From the NCBI GenBank assembly GCA_025999455.1, contig AP024683.1, positions 999,501-1,063,500 on the forward strand: a stretch of 64,000 nt of DNA, read 5' to 3'. Position 1 is the stretch's first letter; each line of letters starts with the position of its first letter. The notes under the pieces are model-generated. The model had not been told where the DNA came from. It did no database searches and saw only the letters and a program-made list of their open reading frames with translations. Shown here piece after piece: positions 35,503 to 44,865 of this stretch. A program made the translations under genes and the position numbers. Source of the stretch: Geminicoccaceae bacterium (lineage in GTDB: Bacteria; Pseudomonadota; Alphaproteobacteria; Geminicoccales; Geminicoccaceae).

Positions 35503-37722
35503 TTGGCACGCGCCGCGACCGCCACGAAGCTTCCGAACCGGGACGAGCTCCTCCGCTGGATCGTCCAGGCCGGGCGGCGGCCGCGGGCGGCCGAGATCGC
35601 CCGTGCGTTCGGCCTCGGCGCCGAAGCGCGCCGCGCGTTGCGGGCGCTACTGCGCGAGCTCGAGGCGGAAGGTGCCATCCCGGCGCGCCGTTCGCTGCCC
35701 GCGACATCGAGGTTGCCGGCGGTGGCGGTCGTCCGGGTCGTGGCGGTCGACCGCGAGGGTGATCTGCGCTGCGAAGCGGAGGCCTGGCCCGAGGCTCGGA
35801 TCCGGCTCCCGGCCGAGCGAGCCGGCAGACCCGCCCCCGGTGTCGGCGACCGACTCCTCGCCCGGCTCCGGCCGGCCGGCGGCGGCCGGTTCACCGCCGA
35901 GCCCATCCGCCTCTTGCCGCGGATCCCGAGCGTCGCCGTCGGTGTGGTCGAAGGCGAGGGGACCGATCTCCGACTGCGGCCGATCGATCGCGCCGCGCGG
36001 GGCGCCGACTACGCGATCGTCGGCGGCGCGAGCGCGTCGGCTCGACCGGGCGAGCTCGTTCGGGTCGCCCTTTCCGTCGACCGGCCGTTCGCCCGGCCGC
36101 AGGCACGGGTGGTGGAGCGGATCGGTCGGCTCGACGATCCGGCTGCGATCTCGACCGCGCTCGCCGTCGAGGCCGGCTTGCCCGTGGCGTTTCCCGCACC
36201 GGCCTTGGCACTCGCCGCGAAAGCCCGGGTGCCCACCCGGCGCGGTCGGGTCGACCTGCGCGATCTGCCGCTCGTGACGATCGACGGCGAGGACGCCCGC
36301 GACTTCGACGACGCGGTCTTCGCCGCTCCGGACGACGATCCGACCAACCCGGGCGGCCACCGGATCACGGTCGCGATCGCCGACGTCGCCTGGTACGTCC
36401 GGCCGGGAGACGCCCTCGACCGGGCCGCCCGAGAGCGCGGCAACTCGGTCTATTTCCCGGATCGGGCGATCCCGATGCTGCCCGAGGCGCTGTCGAACGA
36501 CCTCTGCTCGCTCCGTCCGGGCGAAGATCGGGCCTCGTTGGCCGCCCATCTCCGGATCGACGCCCGCGGTCGTCTTCTGGACTGGCGCTTCGAGCGGGCT
36601 TTGATCCGCTCGCGCGCGCGGCTCACCTACCGCCAGGTCCAAGCGGCGGTCGACGGCACGCCGGACGAGGCGACCGCACCACTCCTCGATCCGGTGCTCC
36701 GCCCGCTCTTCGACGCCTATGCCGTCCTGGCCGAGGCCCGCCGCCTGCGCGGCACGATCGACCTCGACCTGCCCGAACGGAAGATCGTGTTCGATCCGCA
36801 GGGACGGATCGTGGGCGTCGAGAAACGCGAACGGCTCGCGGCGCACCGGCTCATCGAAGAGTTCATGATCCTCGCCAACGTGGCCGCCGCGACGGTCCTC
36901 GAGGAGGCCGCCCAGCCCTGCCTTTTCCGGGTCCACGACCGGCCCGATCCGCTCAAGCTCGCGGCACTCGCCGACTATCTCGAGCGGATCGGCGTGCCCT
37001 GGACGCGGGGTGCGAAGTCACCCGCCGATTTCGACCGCTTGCTCGCGCGCCTCGCCGACCACGCGCTCCGCGAGTCGGTGGCGCAACTCGTCCTCCGCTG
37101 TCAGGCACAGGCCGTCTACAGCCCGCGGAACATCGGCCATTTCGGCCTCCATCTGCGCTGCTACGCGCACTTCACCTCGCCGATCCGCCGCTACGCCGAC
37201 CTCGTCGTCCACCGGACCCTCGTGAAGGTGCTCGGTCTCGGCGCCGGTCGGCTCGGCGAGACGACCGTCGACGAGCTCGAGGAGCTCGGTCGCCATCTGT
37301 CGCTGTGCGAGCGGCGGGCGATGGAGTGCGAGCGGGGTGCGCTCGAGCGGATGATCGCCCTCCACCTCTCCTCGAGGATCGGCGCCCTGTTCGCCGGGCG
37401 GGTGACGGGCGTGCAGCGCTTCGGCCTCTTCGTCACCCTCGACGAGACCGGCGCCGACGGTCTCGTGCCGATCGCCGGGCTGGGTGAGGAGTATTTCCGG
37501 CACGACGAGGCGCACCATCGACTGATCGGCGAGCGCAGCGGCGAGAGCTTCGGGCTGGGTGACCGGGTGGTCGTCGAGCTCGTCGAGGTGGACGTGGCGA
37601 CGGGCACCCTCCTCTTCCGCCTCGAGGAGCACGAGCGTGCACCCGGAGCACCGCTTCTGCCGCCGCCGCGACGCGGCCGCGCCGTTCGCCCGATCGCTCG
37701 CGCGCGCCGCGGTCGGCGGTGA
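35503..37722 (+). CDS. rnr: Ribonuclease R
   Basis: A 739-residue RNase II/R family exoribonuclease: N-terminal helix-turn-helix and cold-shock parts, the RNB catalytic domain with TIDGEDARDFDDAVFA (metal-binding Asp set), and a C-terminal S1 domain (GALFAGRVTGVQRFGLFVTL). The basic tail RGRAVRPIARARRGRR is typical. It degrades structured RNA 3' to 5'. The start is TTG 35503, three bases after topA; GTG/ATG alternatives would cut the N-terminal domain. The stop overlaps the next gene by four bases. Confidence 0.95.
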   Translation: MARAATATKLPNRDELLRWIVQAGRRPRAAEIARAFGLGAEARRALRALLRELEAEGAIPARRSLPATSRLPAVAVVRVVAVDREGDLRCEAEAWPEARIRLPAERAGRPAPGVGDRLLARLRPAGGGRFTAEPIRLLPRIPSVAVGVVEGEGTDLRLRPIDRAARGADYAIVGGASASARPGELVRVALSVDRPFARPQARVVERIGRLDDPAAISTALAVEAGLPVAFPAPALALAAKARVPTRRGRVDLRDLPLVTIDGEDARDFDDAVFAAPDDDPTNPGGHRITVAIADVAWYVRPGDALDRAARERGNSVYFPDRAIPMLPEALSNDLCSLRPGEDRASLAAHLRIDARGRLLDWRFERALIRSRARLTYRQVQAAVDGTPDEATAPLLDPVLRPLFDAYAVLAEARRLRGTIDLDLPERKIVFDPQGRIVGVEKRERLAAHRLIEEFMILANVAAATVLEEAAQPCLFRVHDRPDPLKLAALADYLERIGVPWTRGAKSPADFDRLLARLADHALRESVAQLVLRCQAQAVYSPRNIGHFGLHLRCYAHFTSPIRRYADLVVHRTLVKVLGLGAGRLGETTVDELEELGRHLSLCERRAMECERGALERMIALHLSSRIGALFAGRVTGVQRFGLFVTLDETGADGLVPIAGLGEEYFRHDEAHHRLIGERSGESFGLGDRVVVELVEVDVATGTLLFRLEEHERAPGAPLLPPPRRGRAVRPIARARRGRR

Positions 37723-38900
37723 TCGGCGGCATTCTCCCGGACGGTCCGGCCGGCCGCGAGCTCTTGCTCGTGGTGGCCACGGCTTCCCTGGCGAGTGTCA
37801 CGCTCTCCCTCGGCATGCCGCTCCTCTCGATCGTCTTGGACCGGCACGGGGTCGATCCCGTGGCGATCGGCTTCAACACGGCGCTGGGTGGGGTCGGAAG
37901 CCTCGCCGCCGCCCCGTTCGCCGAAGCGATCGCCCGGCGCGTCGGTGCGGTTCGGACGATGCAGGGCGCCCTCGCCCTGGCGGCGGGAACCCTCCTCCTC
38001 TTCCCCTTGGCGGTCGATCTCCGCCTCTGGTCGCTCTGGCGGATGCTCTTGGGGGCGGCCGGCGCCACGCTCTTCATCGTGAGCGAGGCGGCGATCAACG
38101 CCCTCGCCCCGCCCGATCGACGCGGCCGGATCCTCGGCCTCTACGCCACGGCCTTCAGCCTCGGCTTCGCCGCGGGCCCCCTTCTCCTGGCGATCACCGG
38201 CAGCGAGGGGTGGCCGCCCTTCCTCGTGGCCGCCGGCTTCTTGCTCGCCGCCGCCCTGCCACTCCGGCTGGTCGCCGGAATCGACCGGCTGCTCGCCGCG
38301 CAGCCGAGCGCGGGCGCGAACACGACCGTTGCGGCACTCCTCGCGCGGGCCGGCCTGCCGCTCCTGGGCGTCCTGATCTACGGCCTTTTGGAGACGAGCT
38401 TTTTTGCGCTCCTGCCGGTCTACGTCCTCGCCCTCGGTCGGCCCGAGCAGCTCGCCGCGCTGCTCTTGAGCGTGTGGATCGCCGGCAACATCCTCCTTCA
38501 GCTTCCGATCGGTCGGCTCGCCGATCGGATCGGCCCGGACCGCGCGCTCTTGTTGTGTGGAGCAGCGTCGACCCTCGCGCTCCTCGCGCTGGACCCGGCG
38601 ATCGGTGCCGGATGGCCCGCTTGGCCGCTCCTTCTCGTGGGCGGCGGCACGATGGGCGCCTTCTACACCTTGAGCCTCGTGCTGGTGGGCGCGCGGTTCG
38701 CCACCTCCGAGCTCGTCCGAGCCAACGCCGCGTTCGTCGCGAGCTTCCAGCTCGGGCTGTTGCTCGGCCCGAGCGCGGTCGGCGCCGCGATGGGGGCGCT
38801 CGGCCCCGAAACCTTCGCTTGGCCCTTGGCGCTCGCGACCGCGTTCCTGGTCGTGGCCCTCGTTCGACCGGTGGCCCGTTCGGCCGGCTGCTCGCCTTGA
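37719..38900 (+). CDS. MFS transporter
   Basis: A 393-residue protein with about twelve membrane helices and a major-facilitator-type loop between helices 2 and 3 (GVGSLAAAPFAEAIARRVGA) and a second one in the second half (RLADRIGPDRALLLCG). The substrate is unknown. The GTG start overlaps the TGA of rnr (GTGA), so translation is probably coupled. It replaces the DUF983/NUDIX genes often found between rnr and rpmG. Confidence 0.9.
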   Translation: MIGGILPDGPAGRELLLVVATASLASVTLSLGMPLLSIVLDRHGVDPVAIGFNTALGGVGSLAAAPFAEAIARRVGAVRTMQGALALAAGTLLLFPLAVDLRLWSLWRMLLGAAGATLFIVSEAAINALAPPDRRGRILGLYATAFSLGFAAGPLLLAITGSEGWPPFLVAAGFLLAAALPLRLVAGIDRLLAAQPSAGANTTVAALLARAGLPLLGVLIYGLLETSFFALLPVYVLALGRPEQLAALLLSVWIAGNILLQLPIGRLADRIGPDRALLLCGAASTLALLALDPAIGAGWPAWPLLLVGGGTMGAFYTLSLVLVGARFATSELVRANAAFVASFQLGLLLGPSAVGAAMGALGPETFAWPLALATAFLVVALVRPVARSAGCSP

Positions 38901-38924
38901 CAGGGCGGGGCCGCTCCCTATTGT
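38897..38924 (+). promoter_or_regulatory. Predicted rpmG promoter
   Basis: TTGACA at 38897-38902 overlaps the end of the MFS gene; TATTGT at 38919-38924 follows after 16 bases. The rpmG start codon is 33 bases downstream. Perfect -35, good -10. Confidence 0.65.
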
Positions 38925-38957
38925 CGCGGCTTCGAGCGCTCTCGAGGATTTCCCAAC

Positions 38958-39125
38958 ATGGCCAAAGCCGCTACCACGCTGATCAAGCTCGTGAGCTCGG
39001 CCGGTACCGGTTACTTCTACACGACCAAGAAGAACACCCGGTCGAGCACCGAAAAGCTGAGCTTCCGCAAATACGACCCGAAGGTGCGCAAGCACGTCGA
39101 GTTCAAGGAAGCCAAGATCAAGTGA
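38958..39125 (+). CDS. rpmG: Ribosomal protein bL33
   Basis: A 55-residue protein of the cysteine-free bL33 type: [19 protein letters not shown] followed by [20 protein letters not shown] and the terminal KIK. It belongs to the large ribosomal subunit. It has its own predicted promoter and a strong terminator, so it is probably a single-gene unit. Lower GC than the neighbours and AAG-rich codon use, as expected for a highly expressed basic protein. Confidence 0.97.
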   Translation: MAKAATTLIKLVSSAGTGYFYTTKKNTRSSTEKLSFRKYDPKVRKHVEFKEAKIK

Positions 39126-39156
39126 GCCCGGCGCTCGTTGCGCCGACTCCGACCCC

Positions 39157-39191
39157 GAGCGGCCCGCGGCGACGCGGGCCGCTCGCCTTTT
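39157..39191 (+). terminator. Rho-independent terminator after rpmG
   Basis: A perfect 12-bp stem, GAGCGGCCCGCG (39157-39168) and CGCGGGCCGCTC (39173-39184), with the loop GCGA, followed by TTTT at 39188-39191. It is the clearest terminator in the window. Confidence 0.85.
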
Positions 39192-39251
39192 CGGGGACGC
39201 TATTGTCGGAAAAGGCGAAATCGCGCTAATCTCCTCCCGCGTAAGTAGCTG

Positions 39252-39281
39252 GTCCGGCATCTCCGCCGGCCGCTGCCGGAC
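39252..39281. promoter_or_regulatory. Inverted repeat upstream of the OmpA-like gene
   Basis: GTCCGGCA (39252-39259) and TGCCGGAC (39274-39281) are perfect 8-base arms around a 14-base loop. It lies in the probable leader, just before the GAGGAGG ribosome site. Function unknown. Confidence 0.35.
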
Positions 39282-39299
39282 GGACGAGGAGGGTTGGCC

Positions 39300-40742
39300 G
39301 TGACGGAGCAGCGAGCGACGGGCGCCGTCCGGGTGTTCGCGTCGAGCGTCGCGACGACGGGGCGGTGGCTCGCCGGCACGCTCGGCACGATCGCGATCCT
39401 CGGCGCTTCGCCTCCGGTCGGCGCCGGTCAACTGCGCGAGCTCGCCCGCGAAGCGACGCCGCTCGTGCTCAAGGACGGGCGGATCGCCCACGTCGCGATC
39501 TGGGCGGTACCGTTCCGCCCCGGCACGAGCGATCTCGAGCCCGAGGCCGAGCGGGAGCTCGCCGGTCTCGTCGAGACGCTCGCGACCGACTGTTTCCTCA
39601 CCGCCCAAGCGATCGGCCACGTCGAGCCCGAAGCGGCCAAGGCGGGCGAGAGCTTGACCGCGCACCGCTTGGCGCGGGCCCGTGCCGATCGGATCCAGAA
39701 GGCGATGGTCGAGCGGGGCTTGCAGGCGAGCGCCATCGCCTCGGTTTGGGACTGGCAGTTCCTCGTCAAGGAACCGCGCGTCACGGTCTGGGTCTTCCGC
39801 CTCCACGAGGGCGAGGATTGCGAAGGCAAGCGGCTCGATCGGCCGGCGGCGGCGACGAGTGGGGCGACGCCCGGAGCGCGCGAGCTGCCCGTCCGCTCGG
39901 CCGGCGCCGCCGCGCCGCCGGAACGCCCGCCCGTCGAACGCAAGGCGGGACCGGCGCTGGAGCGCGCTGCTGCCGATGCGTCGTCTCCGTCGCCGGATGC
40001 AGGCTCCCGACCGGCGGGCGCGACCGAGCCGGCGGAAGGTTCGGCGAAGGGCGCTCCGCCGGCCTCGGTACCGGGCAGCAAGCCGCCGCCGAAGCCGCTC
40101 GTCGTCACCCGTCCGGCGCCGCCGCCGTCGCTGCCCGGCGCGTCCGCGGCGGCCGACGAGGCGCTCCCGAGCCCCCTCGCGGCCGAAGGTGCCGCAACGG
40201 CGTCCGAAGAGCCGCGCCCCGCCGAGCCATCGGTTCGAGCGGAAGCCGGCGCCCGACCCCCCACGGCCACCGCGTCCGTGTCGCCAAGTCCGTCGGCGCC
40301 GACCACGATCGCGCCGGCTCCCGGCACCGCTTCGGACCCGGCCGCGGTGGTCCGGGGCGAAGCGAAGCCGGCGCCGGCCACCCTCGCCGCCGTCGACCCG
40401 AGCAGCCGGCGCAGCGCGTCGAGCTTGGAGATCGTCTTCGACGTCAACAGCAGCTACTTGCCGAAAGGTGCCGCGGCCGAGCTCAGGAAGTTCCTCGAAG
40501 GTCTGCCGGCCGGGGGGAAGATCCGCCTCGAGATCGTGGGCGCGGTCGGTGGCGCGGACGTCAAGGAGGCACGCGGCACGGACAGCGTGCGCTACAATCG
40601 TTGGCTCGCCGAGCGACGCGTCGGTCGGATCGCCGACTGGCTCGAACAGAACGCTCGGGGCCGGCGCCTCGAGATCGTCCGCGGCTATGCGGAAGACGAT
40701 CCCTCCCGGCGCGTCACGGTGCGGGTCGTCTCCGGCGGTTGA
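39300..40742 (+). CDS. Exported protein with two OmpA-like domains joined by a Pro/Ala linker
   Basis: A 480-residue protein of unknown role. Residues ~15-45 contain a hydrophobic signal-like segment (GTLGTIAILGASPPVGAG). Residues ~50-165 resemble an OmpA-type peptidoglycan-binding domain (FRPGTSDLEPEAERELAGL, IGHVEP, then LARARADRIQKAMVERGL). About 190 residues of Pro/Ala/Ser-rich linker follow, and a second OmpA-like fold occupies ~375-480 (SLEIVFDVNSSYLPKGAAAE, RYNRWLAERRVGRIADWLEQ). It may bind peptidoglycan at both ends. GTG 39300 is preferred because GAGGAGG is 7 bases upstream; TTG 39294 is possible. Confidence 0.6.
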   Translation: MTEQRATGAVRVFASSVATTGRWLAGTLGTIAILGASPPVGAGQLRELAREATPLVLKDGRIAHVAIWAVPFRPGTSDLEPEAERELAGLVETLATDCFLTAQAIGHVEPEAAKAGESLTAHRLARARADRIQKAMVERGLQASAIASVWDWQFLVKEPRVTVWVFRLHEGEDCEGKRLDRPAAATSGATPGARELPVRSAGAAAPPERPPVERKAGPALERAAADASSPSPDAGSRPAGATEPAEGSAKGAPPASVPGSKPPPKPLVVTRPAPPPSLPGASAAADEALPSPLAAEGAATASEEPRPAEPSVRAEAGARPPTATASVSPSPSAPTTIAPAPGTASDPAAVVRGEAKPAPATLAAVDPSSRRSASSLEIVFDVNSSYLPKGAAAELRKFLEGLPAGGKIRLEIVGAVGGADVKEARGTDSVRYNRWLAERRVGRIADWLEQNARGRRLEIVRGYAEDDPSRRVTVRVVSGG

Positions 40743-40802
40743 GCCTGCCTCCCGGGACGCCCCGGAGCCTGCTAGGAAAGGCCCGGCGCAAAGGGGGTGC
40801 CC

Positions 40803-41771
40803 ATGGACCTGGCCTTCGGGGTCGATCTCGGTGGAACCAAGATCGAAATCGTGGCGCTCGACGGCGCGGGTCGGGAGCTCGCGCGGCGGCGGATCGCCAC
40901 CCCGCGCGAGGATTACGCGGGGACGATCGAGGCGATCGCCCGGCTGATCGAGGAGGAGGAGGCTCGGCTCGGCGGCCGGGGCACGGTCGGCGTGGGCCAC
41001 CCGGGTGCGATCTCGCCGGCGAGCGGGCTCATCAAGAACGCGAACTCCACCTGGCTCAACGGTCGGCCGCTGCACAACGACCTGGCGGCGCGCCTGGGTC
41101 GCGAGGTCGTGCTGGCCAACGACGCGAACTGTCTCGCACTCTCCGAGGCGACCGACGGCGCCGCGGCCGGCGCGCGGATCGTCTTCGCCGTGATCTTGGG
41201 GACCGGCGTGGGCGGCGGCATCGCGGTCGACGGCAAGGTCCTCGACGGCGCCAACGCGATCGCCGGCGAATGGGGACACAATCCGCTGCCCTGGCCGAGC
41301 GCAGAGGAGTTGCCCGGGCCGAGTTGCTGGTGCGGTCTCGAGGGCTGCCAAGAGACCTGGCTCTCGGGGCCCGGGCTCGCGGCCGACCACCGAAGGGTCA
41401 CCGGGGAGGAGGTGAGCGGGCCCGAGATCGTCGCCCGTGCCGAGGCCGGCGACCCGGCTTGCCGGGCGACCCTCGATCGCTACGTCACGCGATTGGCCCG
41501 TGGCCTCGCGGCGGTGATCAACCTGCTCGACCCCGACGTGATCGTGCTGGGCGGCGGGCTTTCGCGCGTCGGTCGGCTCTACGAGGCCGTGCCGGCGCTC
41601 TGGAGCCGGTGGATCTTCTCCGACCGCGTGGTGACCCGGCTCGTCCCCGCTCGCCACGGCGACAGCTCGGGTGTGCGCGGTGCCGCCTGGCTCGGGCAGG
41701 GCGGTCGCGGTGGTGCGCTCAGCGGCAATCGGGGGTCGGCAGCGGCTCCAGCCGATCGAGCCGGCCCTTGA
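40803..41771 (+). CDS. ROK family sugar kinase (fructokinase-like)
   Basis: A 322-residue protein: phosphate loop GVDLGGTKIEIVALDG near residue 5, sugar-binding ANDANCLALSEATDG, and the ROK zinc motif WCGLEGCQETWLSGPGL. The GHNPL and CWCGLEGC segments match the Mak/fructokinase branch. It phosphorylates fructose or another hexose. The ATG at 40803 follows a G-rich ribosome site. The last 17 codons lie inside the 3' end of the opposite-strand EipB gene, a 53-base convergent overlap. Confidence 0.9.
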   Translation: MDLAFGVDLGGTKIEIVALDGAGRELARRRIATPREDYAGTIEAIARLIEEEEARLGGRGTVGVGHPGAISPASGLIKNANSTWLNGRPLHNDLAARLGREVVLANDANCLALSEATDGAAAGARIVFAVILGTGVGGGIAVDGKVLDGANAIAGEWGHNPLPWPSAEELPGPSCWCGLEGCQETWLSGPGLAADHRRVTGEEVSGPEIVARAEAGDPACRATLDRYVTRLARGLAAVINLLDPDVIVLGGGLSRVGRLYEAVPALWSRWIFSDRVVTRLVPARHGDSSGVRGAAWLGQGGRGGALSGNRGSAAAPADRAGP

Positions 41772-42498
41772 GCACGAAATCCCCGTAATCGAGCGTGATG
41801 TCGTAGAGCACGCCGCGCCGGTCGAGATCGAACCCGATCGAGAAGTCCGGCGTCGCGTCGTTCTTGCGCGCGCTGAAATAGGCGAGGCGGACCGGCCAGC
41901 GGGTGATCCCCTCGACCTCCTTCGCCTTGCCGATGACCGCACTCACGGTCGAGAGGGCGTCTTTACCGGAGCCGTCGAACACCGAGTGCGTGACCATCCG
42001 CTCACCGGCTTCGGCGGCCGCGATCAGCCGTTTGATGTGCTCTGTCGGGAAGATGGTCCCGGCCGGCAGCTCGAGACGACTCTCTTCGGGCAGCGAAAAA
42101 TGGGCCACCCCCTTCCCACCCGGTGCTTCGAGAGACGCCCGGCCACGATATTCCTCGCCGGGCGCCCCGTCGTCGAAGCTCTTGACCGAAAAGCGGAGCT
42201 GCGTGTTGTCGCGCGATTCCCAACTCGAGAAACGGACGTCGTAGCTGAAATCGGGCCCGTCCTCGGTCGCCGCGACGAAGCCGAGTCGCTGGTTGGAGAT
42301 CCAGCCCTCGCACTCGGCGCGCCATTCGAGGACGAGGCCTCCTTGCACGGCCGTCACCGAGCCGTTCCGGCCGTTCTCGGCGAGGGTCACGCGATACGCG
42401 GCGCGATGCGGCAGCAATTCGATCGGGCCGGCTTCCGCGGCGGTGGCGGCGAGCCCGAGGAAGAGCGACGCGGCGAGGCGGGCTTTGCTTCCTGTCAT
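41719..42498 (-). CDS. eipB: EipB-family cell-envelope integrity protein
   Basis: A 259-residue exported protein with a signal peptide (ARLAASLFLGLAATAAEA) and the DUF1849 fold. Family features are LLPHRAAYRVTLA after the cleavage site, IFPTEHIKRLIAAAEAG, and VFDGSGKDALSTVSAVIG. Brucella EipB has a disulfide between a central and a C-terminal cysteine; here only Cys63 and Cys258 (last-but-one residue) are present, in the matching places. It is a periplasmic protein needed for envelope stability. ATG 42498 is the natural start. Its 3' end overlaps the ROK gene. Confidence 0.85.
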   Translation of the reverse strand: MTGSKARLAASLFLGLAATAAEAGPIELLPHRAAYRVTLAENGRNGSVTAVQGGLVLEWRAECEGWISNQRLGFVAATEDGPDFSYDVRFSSWESRDNTQLRFSVKSFDDGAPGEEYRGRASLEAPGGKGVAHFSLPEESRLELPAGTIFPTEHIKRLIAAAEAGERMVTHSVFDGSGKDALSTVSAVIGKAKEVEGITRWPVRLAYFSARKNDATPDFSIGFDLDRRGVLYDITLDYGDFVLKGRLDRLEPLPTPDCR

Positions 42499-42617
42499 CC
42501 TGGATTCCACGGCGGGGGCGTTTTCTTCACGGGCGGATCGGGTCAAGCTCGCTCCACACCCGGCCACGATCGAAGGTGGCACGGGTGGTCGACCTCGGCA
42601 AGCGGGAGGTAGGGGCG

Positions 42618-43586
42618 ATGGGCGGACGACGGCCGGTGATCCTGGTGACGCGGCGTTTGCCGGAAGCGGTCGAGGCGCGCCTCCTGCGCGACTTCGAGCC
42701 GCGGCTCAACCCCGAGGACCGGACGCTCTCGGCCGAGGAGATCCTCGCCCGTGCCGAGGGCGCCGACGGGATCCTCACCTCCGCGATCGACCGGCTCCCC
42801 GCCTCGTTGATCGAACGGTTGCCGGCGAGCGTCCGGATCATCGCCACCTTCTCGGTGGGCTACGATCACATCGACCTCGAGGCCGCTCGGGCGCGCGGGA
42901 TCACCGTCACGAACACGCCCGACGTGCTGACGGACGCGACGGCCGACGTCGCGATCCTCCTCCTGCTCGCCGCCGCACGGCGGGCCGCGGAGGGGATGCG
43001 GCTGATCCGCGAACGGCGCTGGATCGGCTGGCGCCCGACCCAACTCTTGGGCCTCGGCCTCGCCGGGAAAAACCTCGGGATCGTCGGCATGGGGCGGATC
43101 GGTCTGGCGGTTGCCAAGCGTGCCCGGGCGTTCGGGTTGACGATCCATTACCACAATCGCACGCGCCTTTCGCCCGAGAAAGAGGAAGGGGCGACGTACC
43201 ACGAGACGTTGGAGACCTTGTTGCCACTCTGCCCGTTCCTCTCGCTCCACTGTCCGGCGACACCCGCGACCCGCCACATGATCAACCGCGCGACGATCGA
43301 GTTGATGCCGAAAGAGGCCGTTCTCGTGAACACGGCACGCGGCGCGCTGATCGACGACGAGGCGCTGATCGAAGCGCTCCGCACGGGCCGCTTGTTCGCG
43401 GCCGGCCTCGACGTGTTCGAGGGCGAGCCGGATCTCCATCCGGGCTATCTCGAGCTCGACAACGTCGTCCTCTTGCCGCACCTCGGCTCGGCGACGCGCG
43501 ATGCGCGCAACGCCATGGGCTTCCGCTGCCTCTACAACCTCGACTGCTTCTTCGCCGGCAAGCCGGTTCCCGACCCGGTGACCTGA
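42618..43586 (+). CDS. D-2-hydroxyacid dehydrogenase (glyoxylate/hydroxypyruvate reductase-like)
   Basis: A 322-residue NAD(P)-dependent dehydrogenase. It has the nucleotide-binding LGIVGMGRIGLAVAKRARAF, the catalytic Arg in VNTARGALIDDEAL, the Glu in LDVFEGEP and the His in LLPHLGSAT. The family reduces glyoxylate or hydroxypyruvate, or oxidises D-2-hydroxyacids. ATG 42618 has GGGAGGT upstream and is preferred over ATG 42576. It is divergent from eipB. Confidence 0.92.
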   Translation: MGGRRPVILVTRRLPEAVEARLLRDFEPRLNPEDRTLSAEEILARAEGADGILTSAIDRLPASLIERLPASVRIIATFSVGYDHIDLEAARARGITVTNTPDVLTDATADVAILLLLAAARRAAEGMRLIRERRWIGWRPTQLLGLGLAGKNLGIVGMGRIGLAVAKRARAFGLTIHYHNRTRLSPEKEEGATYHETLETLLPLCPFLSLHCPATPATRHMINRATIELMPKEAVLVNTARGALIDDEALIEALRTGRLFAAGLDVFEGEPDLHPGYLELDNVVLLPHLGSATRDARNAMGFRCLYNLDCFFAGKPVPDPVT

Positions 43587-43699
43587 GGCGATCGGCCACT
43601 CGACGCGACGGCGTCGAGACGGCAGCTTGCGCCGCGCGGTCGGAGCGGCAAGGCCGCGCGTCGAGGCGCGTCGGGCGATCGTAGCGGAGGCCGGGGTCG

Positions 43700-44764
43700 G
43701 TGACCGGAGAGCGGTTCTGGAGGTTCCTCGCGATCTGGGCGCTCGTGCTCGTGAGCCTGTTGCTCGGCGAGCGCTATTGGCGCGATTTCTTCCTCACCGC
43801 CGATCGGCCGCGGCCGGTCGAGCCGCGCGGCCCTTTGTGGCCCGACGAAGAGCGGGCGATCCGCCTGTTCGAGACGGTGGCACCCTCGGTGGTCGCGATC
43901 GTCACCGAGGGGCGCACCGGTGAGGGCGGCACCGGCTCGGGCTTCGTCTGGGACGCGGCGGGCCACATCGTGACGAATCACCACGTGATCGACGGCGCCC
44001 GCTCGATCGCGGTCGTCCTCGACGACGGGACCGCGGCACCGGCCCGGCTCGTCGGCTCGGCGCCCTGGACCGATCTCGCGGTCTTGAAACTGCAATCGCC
44101 GGAGCTGCGGCCGCCGCCGATCGCGATCGGCAGCTCCGCGGATCTCAAGGTCGGCCAGACCGTCTTCGCGATCGGCAACCCGTTCGGCCTGTCGCGCACG
44201 CTCACCCAGGGGATCGTGAGCGCCCTCGACCGGCGGTTGCCCACCGCCGGGGGTCGCGAGGTGGCAGGCGTGATCCAGACCGACGCGGCCATCAATCCGG
44301 GCAACTCGGGCGGCCCCTTGGTGGACAGCGCCGGGCGCCTCGTCGGCGTCAACACGGCGATCCTCTCCCCGGCCGGCGCCTATGCCGGGATCGGCTTCGC
44401 CGTACCGGTCGACACGGTCAACCGGATCGTGCCCGAAATCGTGCGCACGGGCCGCGTGCCGCTCCCGGGCATCGGGATCCTCGTCCTGCCGGAGGAGCTG
44501 ACCGCCCGGGCCGGGATCCGCGGCGTGGCCGTTCAGGCTGTGATTCCCGGGAGCGCCGCCGCCCGGGCCGGTCTGCGCGGCGCCGATCTCGAGCGCGGCC
44601 GGCTCGGCGACGTGATCCTCGCGGTCGACGGTCGGCCCGTCCGCAGCCTCGCCGATCTCGCCCTCGAGCTCGAGCGCGTGGGCATCGGTAATCGTGCGCG
44701 TCTCGAGGTGATGCGCGACGGTCGTCGCTTCACCGTCGAGGTCGAGGTGCAAGACGTCGGATGA
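43700..44764 (+). CDS. Membrane-anchored HtrA/DegP-like serine protease with one PDZ domain
   Basis: A 354-residue protein. The N-terminal helix ([20 protein letters not shown]) is a membrane anchor, not a cleaved signal. The S1C protease domain has the triad His (TNHHVIDGA), Asp (TDLAVLKL) and Ser ([11 protein letters not shown]). One C-terminal PDZ domain covers about residues 260-350. This layout is that of DegS/HtrA-type quality-control proteases of the periplasm. Start GTG. The stop overlaps an ATG at 44761, but the next gene more likely starts at 44866. Confidence 0.92.
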   Translation: MTGERFWRFLAIWALVLVSLLLGERYWRDFFLTADRPRPVEPRGPLWPDEERAIRLFETVAPSVVAIVTEGRTGEGGTGSGFVWDAAGHIVTNHHVIDGARSIAVVLDDGTAAPARLVGSAPWTDLAVLKLQSPELRPPPIAIGSSADLKVGQTVFAIGNPFGLSRTLTQGIVSALDRRLPTAGGREVAGVIQTDAAINPGNSGGPLVDSAGRLVGVNTAILSPAGAYAGIGFAVPVDTVNRIVPEIVRTGRVPLPGIGILVLPEELTARAGIRGVAVQAVIPGSAAARAGLRGADLERGRLGDVILAVDGRPVRSLADLALELERVGIGNRARLEVMRDGRRFTVEVEVQDVG

Positions 44765-44865
44765 GCCCGCACCGCCTCCTCGTTCATCCTTCGTTGAGGA
44801 TCTCCTGGCAGAACGATGCGCGGACGACCGGCCGGAACCGGCCGGTGGTGGCCGGGAGATCGAGC

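Noticed and set aside
39201-39206. TATTGT box upstream of the OmpA-like gene, considered as a promoter
   Set aside because: No acceptable -35 box lies 16-18 bases upstream.
37191-41942. A 1583-codon open frame on the minus strand
   Set aside because: It runs antisense to rnr, MFS, rpmG and the OmpA-like gene, and its translation is rich in Arg, Gly and Pro with no domain. Long antisense frames are common at this GC content.
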